Assembly (NCBI GenBank): GCA_016288175.1
Contig: JAEEYN010000005.1
Span: 1-25,118, forward strand
Source of the DNA: Bacillota bacterium
Lineage (GTDB): Bacteria; Bacillota; Clostridia; Christensenellales; CAG-138
Reading direction: 5' to 3'
DNA length: 25,118 nucleotides
A model generated the notes under the pieces. It saw only the letters and a program-made list of their open reading frames with translations. It ran no database searches and had not been told where the DNA came from. Both the position numbers and the translations under genes were made by a program. Of this stretch, positions 16,701 to 22,068 are shown piece by piece; within the stretch, counting starts at the first letter, position 1; each line of letters starts with the position of its first letter.

Positions 16701-17710
16701 ACCTCCAGTTCAACTATGATGAGAACACCTTCGAAATCGTTGGTGCACCCGTCCAGGGCGAAGTCCTCCAGGGCGCAACCGGCGGTATGGTCATGCTTGA
16801 CCACACCACCATCCCCGGTTCCATCCGTCTTGGTCTCATGATGCCCACCGATCCTATCAGCGGCGAAGGCAACGTCTTCACCGTAACCTTCCGCGCGAAG
16901 GAAGATGCACAGGTTGGCTACTATGAGTTCACTCCCGTAGTGACTGAGTTCACTTACTTCCCCGTTGGCGGCGAGTCCACCCCGATCCCGTACTGCGAAG
17001 TTCCCGGCTACGTCCAGATCGTTGAGGAAGTTCCGCCCACCAATCCTCCCACTGAGGTTCCTCCGACCGAAGTTCCTCCCACTGAGGTTCCTCCGACCGA
17101 AGTTCCTCCCACTGAGGTTCCCCCGACCGAAGAGCCCCCGACCGACGAAGTCATCTTCAGCGTTGATGATTACACCGCCGCTCCCGGCACTGACGTCACC
17201 GTTACTGTCATGATCGACGGCGAGTTTGCTGCTCATGGCATCAACATGGAGTTCAACTACGATCCCGAGATGCTCACCATCACCAATGTTGCGAACGGTG
17301 ACTTCATGAACGCAGTTGAGGCTCTCGCAGGCGTCAACGTTCTCGATTACGAGACCATCCCCGGTTCTCTCCGCTATGGCTGCATGCTGCCCACAGAACC
17401 CGTAACCGCTACCGGTTCCGTCTTCGAGGTAACCTTCCATGTAAGCGAGAATGCTGAGGAAGGAATGGTTCTCCCGCTCGAGATCGTCATCACCGAGTTC
17501 GTCAACATGCCCGAGGATGTTGAGACCGAGATCCCCTGCACTGTGGATAACGGTTCCATCACCATCATCGCCGGCGAACAGCCCCCGATCACTGAACCCC
17601 CGACCACCCCGCCCACCCCGCCCACCGGCACCATTGCCCTCGTTGGCGTTGGTATCGCAGCGATCGTTGCAGGCGCAGGCGTCGTCCTGTTCAGGAAGAA
17701 GGAAGACTGA
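13799..17710 (+). CDS. Cell-surface scaffoldin-like adhesin with two cohesins and a sorting-like anchor
   Basis: A 1303-aa protein with a signal peptide at 1-24 (VPAMA). Modules in order: jelly-roll-like module at about 45-179; Ig-like Big_2 at about 190-264; beta-propeller-like region at about 270-500; InlB/SHIRT-like module at about 510-577; DUF2436-like module at about 578-721 (DVWGDGSGYQMLLDAD, IPGGVYDWCITNP); Pro/Thr linker; choice-of-anchor J at about 750-907; linker; cohesin at about 935-1075; PPTEV linker at about 1077-1117; second cohesin at about 1118-1259; Pro/Thr linker; then PPTG, a hydrophobic helix and RKKED. That tail resembles an LPXTG-type sorting signal with PPTG in place of the core, so the protein is probably anchored to wall or membrane. 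GGAAGGAGAT fixes the ATG. The neighbouring dockerin protein is the obvious ligand. No enzyme domain is recognised. Confidence 0.92.
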   Translation: MKKFFAFVIAAAMVLSLITVPAMAENKGSNPAMTSTAPKAQVRDAATIDEALNVEGGTLTFTNDATYPWIIAGDAAQSGNAGVASSTSAIQTTVTAVEGDIVQFDFKAWGEGSYTFWDHCDFAIDGNVVMTYGAYDNDWETFAQALTAGEHTLVWSYTKDSSVNPTGDYFMVDNVYVGQPAMADTINVEDVSVPAGRRTTVSYEVLPAEAYDKSVTFAIADTSIATVDANGVVTGVAEGTTTITVTSAAVPEVSGTATVTVTEALPTVNLFGFDTYDFAGTNSNQWVEFPDYDPTNYVAHGSMPTTFAAAFAGGNVYGYLYDNEGADTRFYIMDAETYSVAYPGTDASNVGGVFAMAYNYANDTMYALTGTDTRYIATVDLATGVVTNVAAITGMANSPMTLAIDAQGNAYALDLNSAGATLYSVNLETGAATAIGATGVGLNYVQSMTFDIETNQLFWAQILDGSTHGLYTIDVNTGAASYVGLIGPNGGEVTGLYTKNDIEIAPIETPDVTVTFVDGVDNAVLGTMTVAAGTVLDENDFPTPPEHEGLEFVGWNYDGAAVYTDTTITARYRDPNAQTATVILNVPSDVWGDGSGYQMLLDADATAYGTIIPESGGLTSSGDAPQSVYDEFEYKIPENADGSMNTQNMISQGQIAIEIPGGVYDWCITNPTPGDRIWIASSNGNIPGRYDDYEFESGKTYTFTVTFGGQNDQVDLTIEEGSNPPTNPPTENPPTDNPPTDTPSNPPVVGIIWDFETDPEAQGFEFVDQDGDGNNWEWRFGDEWADFNYHEGQGYMMSASYINYVGALTPDNWMITPEFTGDTLTFWAQGQDASYAAEYLGIFVSEDGGNTWSDEIMGITLTGSDTQYTVDLSAYANVRGNIRVAIRHYNVTDMFQANVDYIEVSGNDVPPTEPPTEEPPVTEPPAPVTPAPDEVGFWAVPSVETVMAGEEFEVALNLTGEYEAHTMNLQFNYDENTFEIVGAPVQGEVLQGATGGMVMLDHTTIPGSIRLGLMMPTDPISGEGNVFTVTFRAKEDAQVGYYEFTPVVTEFTYFPVGGESTPIPYCEVPGYVQIVEEVPPTNPPTEVPPTEVPPTEVPPTEVPPTEVPPTEEPPTDEVIFSVDDYTAAPGTDVTVTVMIDGEFAAHGINMEFNYDPEMLTITNVANGDFMNAVEALAGVNVLDYETIPGSLRYGCMLPTEPVTATGSVFEVTFHVSENAEEGMVLPLEIVITEFVNMPEDVETEIPCTVDNGSITIIAGEQPPITEPPTTPPTPPTGTIALVGVGIAAIVAGAGVVLFRKKED
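15530..15960 (+). other. DUF2436-like module (gingipain haemagglutinin-type)
   Basis: It encodes about 140 residues with DVWGDGSGYQMLLDAD, a later IPENADGSMNTQNM, IPGGVYDWCITNP and RYDDYEFESGKTYTFTV. These closely track the DUF2436 segment that I recall from the haemagglutinin regions of Porphyromonas gingivalis RgpA and Kgp. In gingipains it is likewise followed by a cleaved-adhesin domain, the order found here. Confidence 0.75.
16600..17025 (+). other. Cohesin domain 1 coding segment
   Basis: It encodes a beta-sandwich pattern typical of cohesins: VMAGEEFEVALNLTG, MNLQFNYDENTFEIVGA, a GSIRLGLMMP strand, and GNVFTVTFRAKEDAQVGYYEF. It aligns by eye with the second copy at 17149-17575. Confidence 0.8.
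17045..17134 (+). repeat. 30-bp tandem repeat encoding the PPTEV linker
   Basis: Three near-identical 30-bp units, each coding for two PPTEV pentapeptides with alternating codon choices (CCTCCCACTGAG, then CCTCCGACCGAA). The last copy diverges into EEPPTDE. It forms the flexible linker between the two cohesins and is a likely site of length variation. Confidence 0.85.
17149..17575 (+). other. Cohesin domain 2 coding segment
   Basis: It encodes a second cohesin: AAPGTDVTVTVMIDGEFAAH, INMEFNYDPEMLTITNV, GSLRYGCMLPTEPVTATGSV and FEVTFHVSENAEEGMVLPLE. The strand order is the same as in copy 1, but the two are clearly diverged, so binding preferences may differ. Confidence 0.8.
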
Positions 17711-17747
17711 TCCAAGCGTTAACGGGTATTGATCCCGTTTGACAAAG

Positions 17748-17784
17748 CACCCCCGCAGGATTTCCTGCGGGGGTGTTGTCTTTG
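17748..17784 (+). terminator. Terminator after the cohesin-protein gene
   Basis: A 13-bp perfect stem, CACCCCCGCAGGA (17748-17760) with TCCTGCGGGGGTG (17763-17775), followed by TTGTCTTTG. Very stable stem, modest T-tract. Confidence 0.8.
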
Positions 17785-17804
17785 AAAAAAATATACCAAA
17801 AAGC

Positions 17805-17833
17805 TTGATTTTTTCAATAATATAGATTATAAT
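17805..17833 (+). promoter_or_regulatory. Sigma-A-type promoter upstream of the 17894 gene
   Basis: TTGATT (17805-17810), 17-nt spacer, perfect TATAAT (17828-17833). Start expected near 17840. The first ATG met by the transcript, at 17872, has the better ribosome site but encodes only a 15-residue peptide. Confidence 0.75.
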
Positions 17834-17871
17834 GTTCATGCCTGAATATTCTTTCGGCTGAAAGGAAATCT

Positions 17872-17919
17872 ATGAGGTTTTTCCGGTGGGCGAATGCAAA
17901 AAGAAGCGGGAGAGAATAA
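17872..17919 (+). CDS. Possible 15-residue leader peptide
   Basis: ATG 17872 has AAAGGAAA about 4 nt upstream and reads MRFFRWANAKRSGRE before TAA at 17917-17919. It overlaps, in another frame, the start of the next gene at ATG 17894. It could couple or regulate translation of that gene, or it could be a chance frame. Nothing links it to a known attenuator family. Confidence 0.35.
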   Translation: MRFFRWANAKRSGRE

Positions 17920-18538
17920 GCTCAGTGAGTTTGCGCCGGCGGTGCGCCTCGCCGCGGCAGCCGTATTTTCAGGGATCACCGGCACACAGATCGCAGCTGC
18001 GGACGTTCGCATCCCGGGAAAACGGGGCGATGTTTCGGTCTCACTTGGCGAGCACTCATGGGCAGAACCGGAGTGCGCAGAAAAAGCGCTTTCCGGGAAT
18101 ATTCAAAGGATCGACGGCATATCTGTTTTCAGCAGCCCTGCACGGGTCTACGGCAGGACTGCGGTGCTGGAGCTGAACGATGCGCTGCTTGCGCATTACA
18201 GCCGTATATGCGTCTCTGAGCTCGATCCGGTTGTCCTTCCGGAAACAATGGTGATCCCAGTGAAAGGAACCGCGGCGGACACCGAAGCCGCGATGTATGC
18301 GGCAGCGCTGCTTCTCGGCCGCAGCAGAGCGCAGAAACCGTTTGTGCCCTGCACCGATAGCCGGGATGCGCTGATCCGATGCCTGACTCTTGCCGACCCG
18401 GAGGCGAAAAAGCCCGCTGCGGCGCTCGCAGCTGCGGTGCGTGCCGCGCTGAAGATATGCGCCGAGGGCAAAACGGGCGGGGAAGAGGCCCTCGCAATGG
18501 CGAAGATGCTTGCCTTTGCCCAAAGTAAGATACGATAA
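17894..18538 (+). CDS. Hypothetical protein, 214 aa
   Basis: I do not recognise this protein. It is Ala-rich (ALAAAVRAALKICAEG near the C-terminus) with mixed alpha/beta character, three Cys residues and no signal peptide or membrane segment. The central part (ISVFSSPARVYGRTAVLELNDALL) shows no active-site motif I can name. The only start in frame is ATG 17894, because a stop lies at 17873-17875; its own ribosome site is weak (GGTGGG), which suggests coupling to the overlapping 15-codon frame. It is followed after 23 bp by the MBL-fold gene and is probably co-transcribed with it from the promoter at 17805. Confidence 0.75.
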   Translation: MQKEAGENKLSEFAPAVRLAAAAVFSGITGTQIAAADVRIPGKRGDVSVSLGEHSWAEPECAEKALSGNIQRIDGISVFSSPARVYGRTAVLELNDALLAHYSRICVSELDPVVLPETMVIPVKGTAADTEAAMYAAALLLGRSRAQKPFVPCTDSRDALIRCLTLADPEAKKPAAALAAAVRAALKICAEGKTGGEEALAMAKMLAFAQSKIR

Positions 18539-18561
18539 TTATTCCAAAGGAGATAGATATT

Positions 18562-19227
18562 ATGCAAATCAGATGGTACGGACATTCATGCTTTTTGATC
18601 ACCGATGAAAACGGTGTTCGCGTTTTGACGGATCCTTACGGTTCCCATATCGGCTACGAGCTCCCGCAGATCTGCGCGGACGCGGTCACGATCAGCCATG
18701 ATCACAGCGACCACAACAATATCAGCGTTGTGAAAAGCAATACCACGATCATCCGCTCGACGGGCGAATACTCGGTCAAAGGTGTGAAGATCATCGGCAT
18801 CGAGACCGATCATGACGCGAGCGGCGGCAAGATCCGCGGAAAGAACATCGTTTTCATTTACGAAATGGACGGCATGCGTATCCTTCACTGCGGCGATCTC
18901 GGCGCGATCCCGAGCAAGGAAAAGATCGATAAGATCGGCCATATCGACGTTATGATGGTCCCGATCGGGGCGATCTACACGATCGATGACCTTGAGGCAA
19001 GGGAGTTCGCGAACATCATCAAGCCGAAAGTCGTTATTCCGATGCACTACAAGACGGCGAAGCTGAAGATGGAGCTCTGCCCGCTTGCGCCGTTCATCGA
19101 CGCCGCCCGCGACTGCAGGATCCACAATCTCAACCAGTGTGACGCATCCATCCACAAGATAAGCCTCGGCGAGGACCGCGTGCTCGTGCTGCGGCCCTAT
19201 GACCCGGAGAGGGACGAGGAAGCCTAA
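18562..19227 (+). CDS. MBL-fold metallo-hydrolase
   Basis: A 221-aa cytoplasmic protein of the metallo-beta-lactamase superfamily, close to the UPF0173/UlaG-like type by its opening IRWYGHSCFLI. The metal-binding motif HDHSDH is at residues 46-51. Further ligand candidates are the His near 78 (ETDHD), the Asp in HCGDLGAI, and the His of PMHYKT near 160. Members hydrolyse a wide range of substrates, so the substrate cannot be assigned. AAAGGAGAT precedes the ATG. It is the second gene of a two-gene unit, and a UUCG-loop hairpin follows its stop. Confidence 0.92.
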   Translation: MQIRWYGHSCFLITDENGVRVLTDPYGSHIGYELPQICADAVTISHDHSDHNNISVVKSNTTIIRSTGEYSVKGVKIIGIETDHDASGGKIRGKNIVFIYEMDGMRILHCGDLGAIPSKEKIDKIGHIDVMMVPIGAIYTIDDLEAREFANIIKPKVVIPMHYKTAKLKMELCPLAPFIDAARDCRIHNLNQCDASIHKISLGEDRVLVLRPYDPERDEEA

Positions 19228-19234
19228 AACAAAA

Positions 19235-19262
19235 GGGGCGCATTCCTTCGGGAGTGCGTCCT
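19235..19262 (+). terminator. UUCG-loop hairpin after the MBL-fold gene
   Basis: GGGGCGCATTCC-TTCG-GGAGTGCGTCC forms a stem of about 11-12 bp with two or three G-T pairs and a stable UUCG tetraloop. The tail (TTGCATTATCTTA) is poor in T, so termination may be incomplete. Confidence 0.6.
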
Positions 19263-19283
19263 TGCATTATCTTATTGAGAAGG

Positions 19284-19331
19284 AAGGACCCTTTGACGTA
19301 TCCTTATGCGGATGCGCCGTTCAGGGTCCTT
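19284..19331. terminator. Hairpin between convergent genes, possible bidirectional terminator
   Basis: AAGGACCCT (19284-19292) and AGGGTCCTT (19323-19331) pair perfectly around a 30-nt loop that can itself fold (TATCC/GGATG). On the plus strand TTTT follows. On the minus strand it lies just downstream of the XRE gene stop. The loop is long for a terminator. Confidence 0.4.
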
Positions 19332-19340
19332 TTGTTTGCT

Positions 19341-20027
19341 TTATTCGGCTGGCTCTTCGCTCGCTTCGCCGGGGTCCGCGGCGGCTTCGGGCTGCTTTGC
19401 CGCTGCCTGCTTCTTTCTCCCCCCGATGCCGGAGAGCAGGCTCGTGTTCACGAGCAGGTACCAGAGGATTATAAGAAGCTGCAGCACTGCCGCAACGACA
19501 TAAACGAGGAACATTCCCTCAATTGGGAAGGCCAGGTGTATCGCGAGCGCAAGGCTCCATACAAGACCGCTGATGCAGAGGAAGACGAGCGGCCTCGGAT
19601 GCCAGAGCGAGGTCAGCACGATCGCGACGATGAACATCACCGGGATCGCGACGATAAATGCGAGCCATGCGCGGTGGGGCTGCGGCGTGCCGAGGCGGAT
19701 GAAGAAATACACCATCGTTGCGATCAGCCAGACGAGGGAAAGGGACATCAGAGTAATGATGTTGCGCTTGAGCTGCGGCTGGGCGTGGTGCGCTTTGCGG
19801 TGCTTTTCGGAGAGCATGTCGTTGGGCGTAACGCCGAAGATATCCGCGAGCGCGACGAGCACGCAAACATCCGGCAGACCGTCGCCGCGTTCCCATTTGG
19901 AAACGGATTTGCCGGAATAGAAGATCATCTCCGCAAGCTCATCCTGCGTCAGATTGCATTCCTTGCGGTAGTGCGCGATATTCGAAGCGACGGTTCGCTT
20001 GACTTTTTCATCATCTCGTTCGATCAT
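19341..20027 (-). CDS. XRE-family HTH regulator with four C-terminal membrane helices
   Basis: The N-terminal part (about residues 10-70) is an XRE/Cro helix-turn-helix: IAHYRKECNLTQDELAEMIFYSGKSVSKWERG, then PDVCVLVALADIFGVTPNDML. Four hydrophobic helices follow (starting IITLMSLSLVWLIATMVYF, WLAFIVAIPVMFIVAIVL, LVFLCISGLVWSLALAIHL, FLVYVVAAVLQLLIILWYLL), then a charged Ala/Glu-rich tail. It is probably a membrane-bound DNA-binding regulator; its signal is unknown. I chose ATG 20027 (228 aa): a promoter places its -10 only 6 nt upstream, making a leaderless message. ATG 20045 is also in frame but lies upstream of that -10 and has no ribosome site. Confidence 0.88.
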   Translation of the reverse strand: MIERDDEKVKRTVASNIAHYRKECNLTQDELAEMIFYSGKSVSKWERGDGLPDVCVLVALADIFGVTPNDMLSEKHRKAHHAQPQLKRNIITLMSLSLVWLIATMVYFFIRLGTPQPHRAWLAFIVAIPVMFIVAIVLTSLWHPRPLVFLCISGLVWSLALAIHLAFPIEGMFLVYVVAAVLQLLIILWYLLVNTSLLSGIGGRKKQAAAKQPEAAADPGEASEEPAE

Positions 20028-20033
20028 ACCGCT

Positions 20034-20062
20034 ATTGTAACTCATTTTCGGCGGAATTGCAA
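20034..20062 (-). promoter_or_regulatory. Promoter of the XRE regulator, placing the start at its ATG
   Basis: On the minus strand: TTGCAA (20062-20057), 17-nt spacer, TACAAT (20039-20034), then AGCGGT and ATG at 20027. The predicted transcription start coincides with the A of the ATG, so the message would lack a 5' leader. Confidence 0.65.
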
Positions 20063-20114
20063 GCCGTTCGGGACTGTCTTCAAAAACTTAATGATCTATT
20101 ATAAAAAACAGCAA

Positions 20115-20150
20115 CTCTCCTGAGAGTAGAGCGGCTTTTTTCGGCTCTAC
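20115..20150 (+). other. Competing hairpins in the leader region of the PAP2-like gene
   Basis: CTCTC/GAGAG (20115-20126) shares bases with GTAGAGC/GCTCTAC (20126-20150, with a T6 run in the loop), so the two stems overlap and could be alternatives. They lie in the 289-bp gene-free stretch 20046-20334. The rest of that stretch is GC-rich with no riboswitch or RNA gene that I recognise. A weak TATTAT box near 20096 may be a promoter -10. Confidence 0.3.
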
Positions 20151-20334
20151 CGGACGGAATCGGCCGGGTAGAATCGCGAATAAACGGAATAGGGTGCATT
20201 TTCGGCAAAGCTGTGGTAAAAGATAACTGAGCCGATAAAGCCGCGGCGCGGAAGTCCCGGGCGGACAACGCGCAGAACGTCGACGCGCGGCAGGAAGGTT
20301 CAAACGAAAAACCATCGGAAGGAGTACAGATCAA

Positions 20335-20955
20335 ATGGAACGTATCACAGCCGACAGTGTGCGGTCGGGTTCCCGCCTCAAGGAAGCGAAGCTGCTTCGA
20401 GCGCTGACCGTACCCCCGGTGATGGCGCTTATGCTGATCACCATCCTTTATATAGGCCTTGGCGCCGAAGCTTTTGTCACTCCGACACACTATTTCGCGG
20501 CGGTATTCGCCCTCACTCTGCTTCCCGTTCTGCCGTACCCGCTCTGCGCCGCCATACCGACTCTCAAAAGAAAGGGCAGGAAACTCGAACGCGGTCTCGC
20601 GATCGGTTTCTCGCTGATCGGTTATGTGCTGGGCCTGCTGCTTGCGCTTCTCGGCGGAGGCACGGAGATCGAGAAGATCCTATTTCTGACCTATACCATC
20701 TCCGGCGCGCTGACGGGGATCATGACTTTTGTTGTCCGGTATAAAACGAGCGGCCATGCCTGCGGCGCCTCCGCGCCGTTCGTGTTGCTCGCGATCAGTC
20801 TCAGCCCCTGGTGGCTGCTCGGCTGCTTTGCCCTAATCCCGATCTTCAATGCGTCCATTCAGCTCGGGCGCCATACGCTCGGCCAGCTCTTTGCCGGCGC
20901 ATGCGTTTCCGTTGCGGCACTGTTCATTGCGCTGCGCTTTGTTACCCTCCTTTAG
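20335..20955 (+). CDS. PAP2-like integral membrane protein
   Basis: A 206-aa protein with about five to six membrane helices. The C-terminal half carries degenerate PAP2 phosphatase signatures: YKTSGHACG, matching the K-x-SGH block with His as general acid, and GRHTLGQLFAG, matching the R-x5-H-xx-D block but with Gln where the conserved Asp would be. The first block (KxxxxxxRP) is not clear. It may dephosphorylate a lipid phosphate such as undecaprenyl or diacylglycerol pyrophosphate, but the altered residue leaves activity open. AAGGAG lies 10 nt before ATG 20335. The gene appears monocistronic. Confidence 0.8.
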   Translation: MERITADSVRSGSRLKEAKLLRALTVPPVMALMLITILYIGLGAEAFVTPTHYFAAVFALTLLPVLPYPLCAAIPTLKRKGRKLERGLAIGFSLIGYVLGLLLALLGGGTEIEKILFLTYTISGALTGIMTFVVRYKTSGHACGASAPFVLLAISLSPWWLLGCFALIPIFNASIQLGRHTLGQLFAGACVSVAALFIALRFVTLL

Positions 20956-20994
20956 CCAGCTTCTTTTGCTGCGATAACTCCTGTGACGATGAGC

Positions 20995-21027
20995 CGCCGT
21001 TCCGCGGAAGAGGAACCGCGGACGGCG
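20995..21027 (+). other. GC-rich hairpin downstream of the PAP2-like gene
   Basis: CGCCG-TT-CCGCGG (20995-21007) pairs with CCGCGG-A-CGGCG (21016-21027) around AAGAGGAA. The structure is strong but has no T-tract, so intrinsic termination is unproven. Confidence 0.35.
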
Positions 21028-21073
21028 CTCGTCGGCCCCCTCCGGGCAGGAATGCGCATAAAAGTAAAAAAAT

Positions 21074-21102
21074 TTGCAAAATCCGCATCGAAGCATTATA
21101 AT
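21074..21102 (+). promoter_or_regulatory. Promoter of the lipoprotein gene (TTGCAA type)
   Basis: TTGCAA (21074-21079), 17-nt spacer, perfect TATAAT (21097-21102). Start expected near 21109, followed by CGGAGGA and a GTG start at 21141. Confidence 0.78.
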
Positions 21103-21140
21103 ATTATAGCTAAAGTGCTAAACCCCGGAGGACTACAAAA

Positions 21141-21746
21141 GTGTTTAACGCAAAGTTCATCAAACGCTGTGCCGCATTTGCCGCGGCGATGCTTTTTATT
21201 GTTGTGACCGCCCTTTCATTCACGGCTTGCAGCAAGCTGACGAAGGAGGAGGACGCTCTCTACGCGGCGATCAAAGAGGTCTGCCCGAAGAGCAACAATC
21301 ATTCGAAGGCGAAATACCTCGCTTTCGCGATCGAAGGCTGGAGCTTCAGCGAGATGCCTTCGGAGATCATCAGCTATCTTCAGGAATACTGCAAGCAGGG
21401 CAACGCCGCCTATATGCCCGAAAGCTTCGATGAGCTTGTCGCAAAGGGCTATATCGCTGTGACCGACGACGATTATTTCAACGAGTTCGGCGAGAACGAA
21501 AAGGTCTTCTTCGGCGGCGAGGGCAAGTTCTTCACCTTCACCTTAAAAGAAGGCGACCCGGTGAATTCGGACAAGTGTGTGGTTAAGGTTACGGAATACA
21601 TTTCCGACCACGACTGCAGCTGGTTCGACCTCGAGATGGAGCATTCCTCGCTCGGCGGCTGGAAATGCGTTAAAAAATCTAACGTCGGCCATAACCAGGA
21701 GAACAACGATTACGACCCGAACGGCCATACCGGACCGATCAAATAA
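21141..21746 (+). CDS. Putative lipoprotein, 201 aa
   Basis: It starts with GTG at 21141, preceded by CGGAGGA. The N-terminus is a type II signal peptide: basic FNAKFIKR, a hydrophobic core (AAFAAAMLFIVVTALSF) and a lipobox TAC with Cys at about residue 30. The mature part is acidic and aromatic (YFNEFGENEKVFFGGEGKFF) and ends in a Gly/Asn/His-rich tail (NNDYDPNGHTGPIK). I recognise no domain. Its own promoter at 21074 and the gap after it suggest a single-gene unit. It is probably exposed on the outer face of the membrane; function unknown. Confidence 0.85.
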   Translation: MFNAKFIKRCAAFAAAMLFIVVTALSFTACSKLTKEEDALYAAIKEVCPKSNNHSKAKYLAFAIEGWSFSEMPSEIISYLQEYCKQGNAAYMPESFDELVAKGYIAVTDDDYFNEFGENEKVFFGGEGKFFTFTLKEGDPVNSDKCVVKVTEYISDHDCSWFDLEMEHSSLGGWKCVKKSNVGHNQENNDYDPNGHTGPIK

Positions 21747-22068
21747 GCTTCGGCTTAAACTTAAATTTTGCGGTGCGGGGGCAAAAGCGTTCCCGCATCG
21801 GTATGAATAGCTCCGAACAGCGGAGCGGCAATCAACTAAAAAGGAGGAAGAAACGGCAGAAACACGCCCCGGAAAGCTTTCAGCGGAGTGAAGTTAAGTC
21901 ATTAAGGCATTATTTTTTTCAAGCATTTTCACACCGCCGGAGATCCCGGGAAGCGTTTTAATTCAACCGAAGACAGCCGCCAGCGCAGCCCCGAAGCCGC
22001 AAAACAGCGGCTTGTGTTTCTGTACGGTCTTAAAACGGATCTCTTCGGCAAAACCGTTTCGAACAACA
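21747..22068 (+). other. Gene-free stretch with one hairpin, no recognised element
   Basis: This 322-bp gap precedes the glycosyltransferase gene. It holds a possible GTGCGGG/CCCGCAT hairpin (21774-21796), whose right arm lies in a 17-bp sequence (21785-21801) repeated at 24178-24194. A TAAGTCATTAAGGCATTATTT stretch near 21895 is AT-rich. I see no convincing -35/-10 pair and no ORF with a ribosome site. Confidence 0.4.

Noticed and set aside
13718..17839. 1373-codon open frame on the minus strand
   Set aside because: It is antisense to the cohesin protein. The translation is Gly/Asp/Val repeats mirroring Thr/Pro/Val codons of the sense gene; no signal or domain.
19254..20123. 289-codon plus-strand open frame
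   Set aside because: It is antisense to the XRE regulator, whose helix-turn-helix and membrane helices are convincing; the plus-strand product is charged low-complexity sequence.
20150..20330. Possible riboswitch (cobalamin, THF or T-box) in the PAP2-like leader
   Set aside because: I looked for the B12 box, the THF core and the T-box sequence and did not find them; GAGAGTAG alone is not enough.
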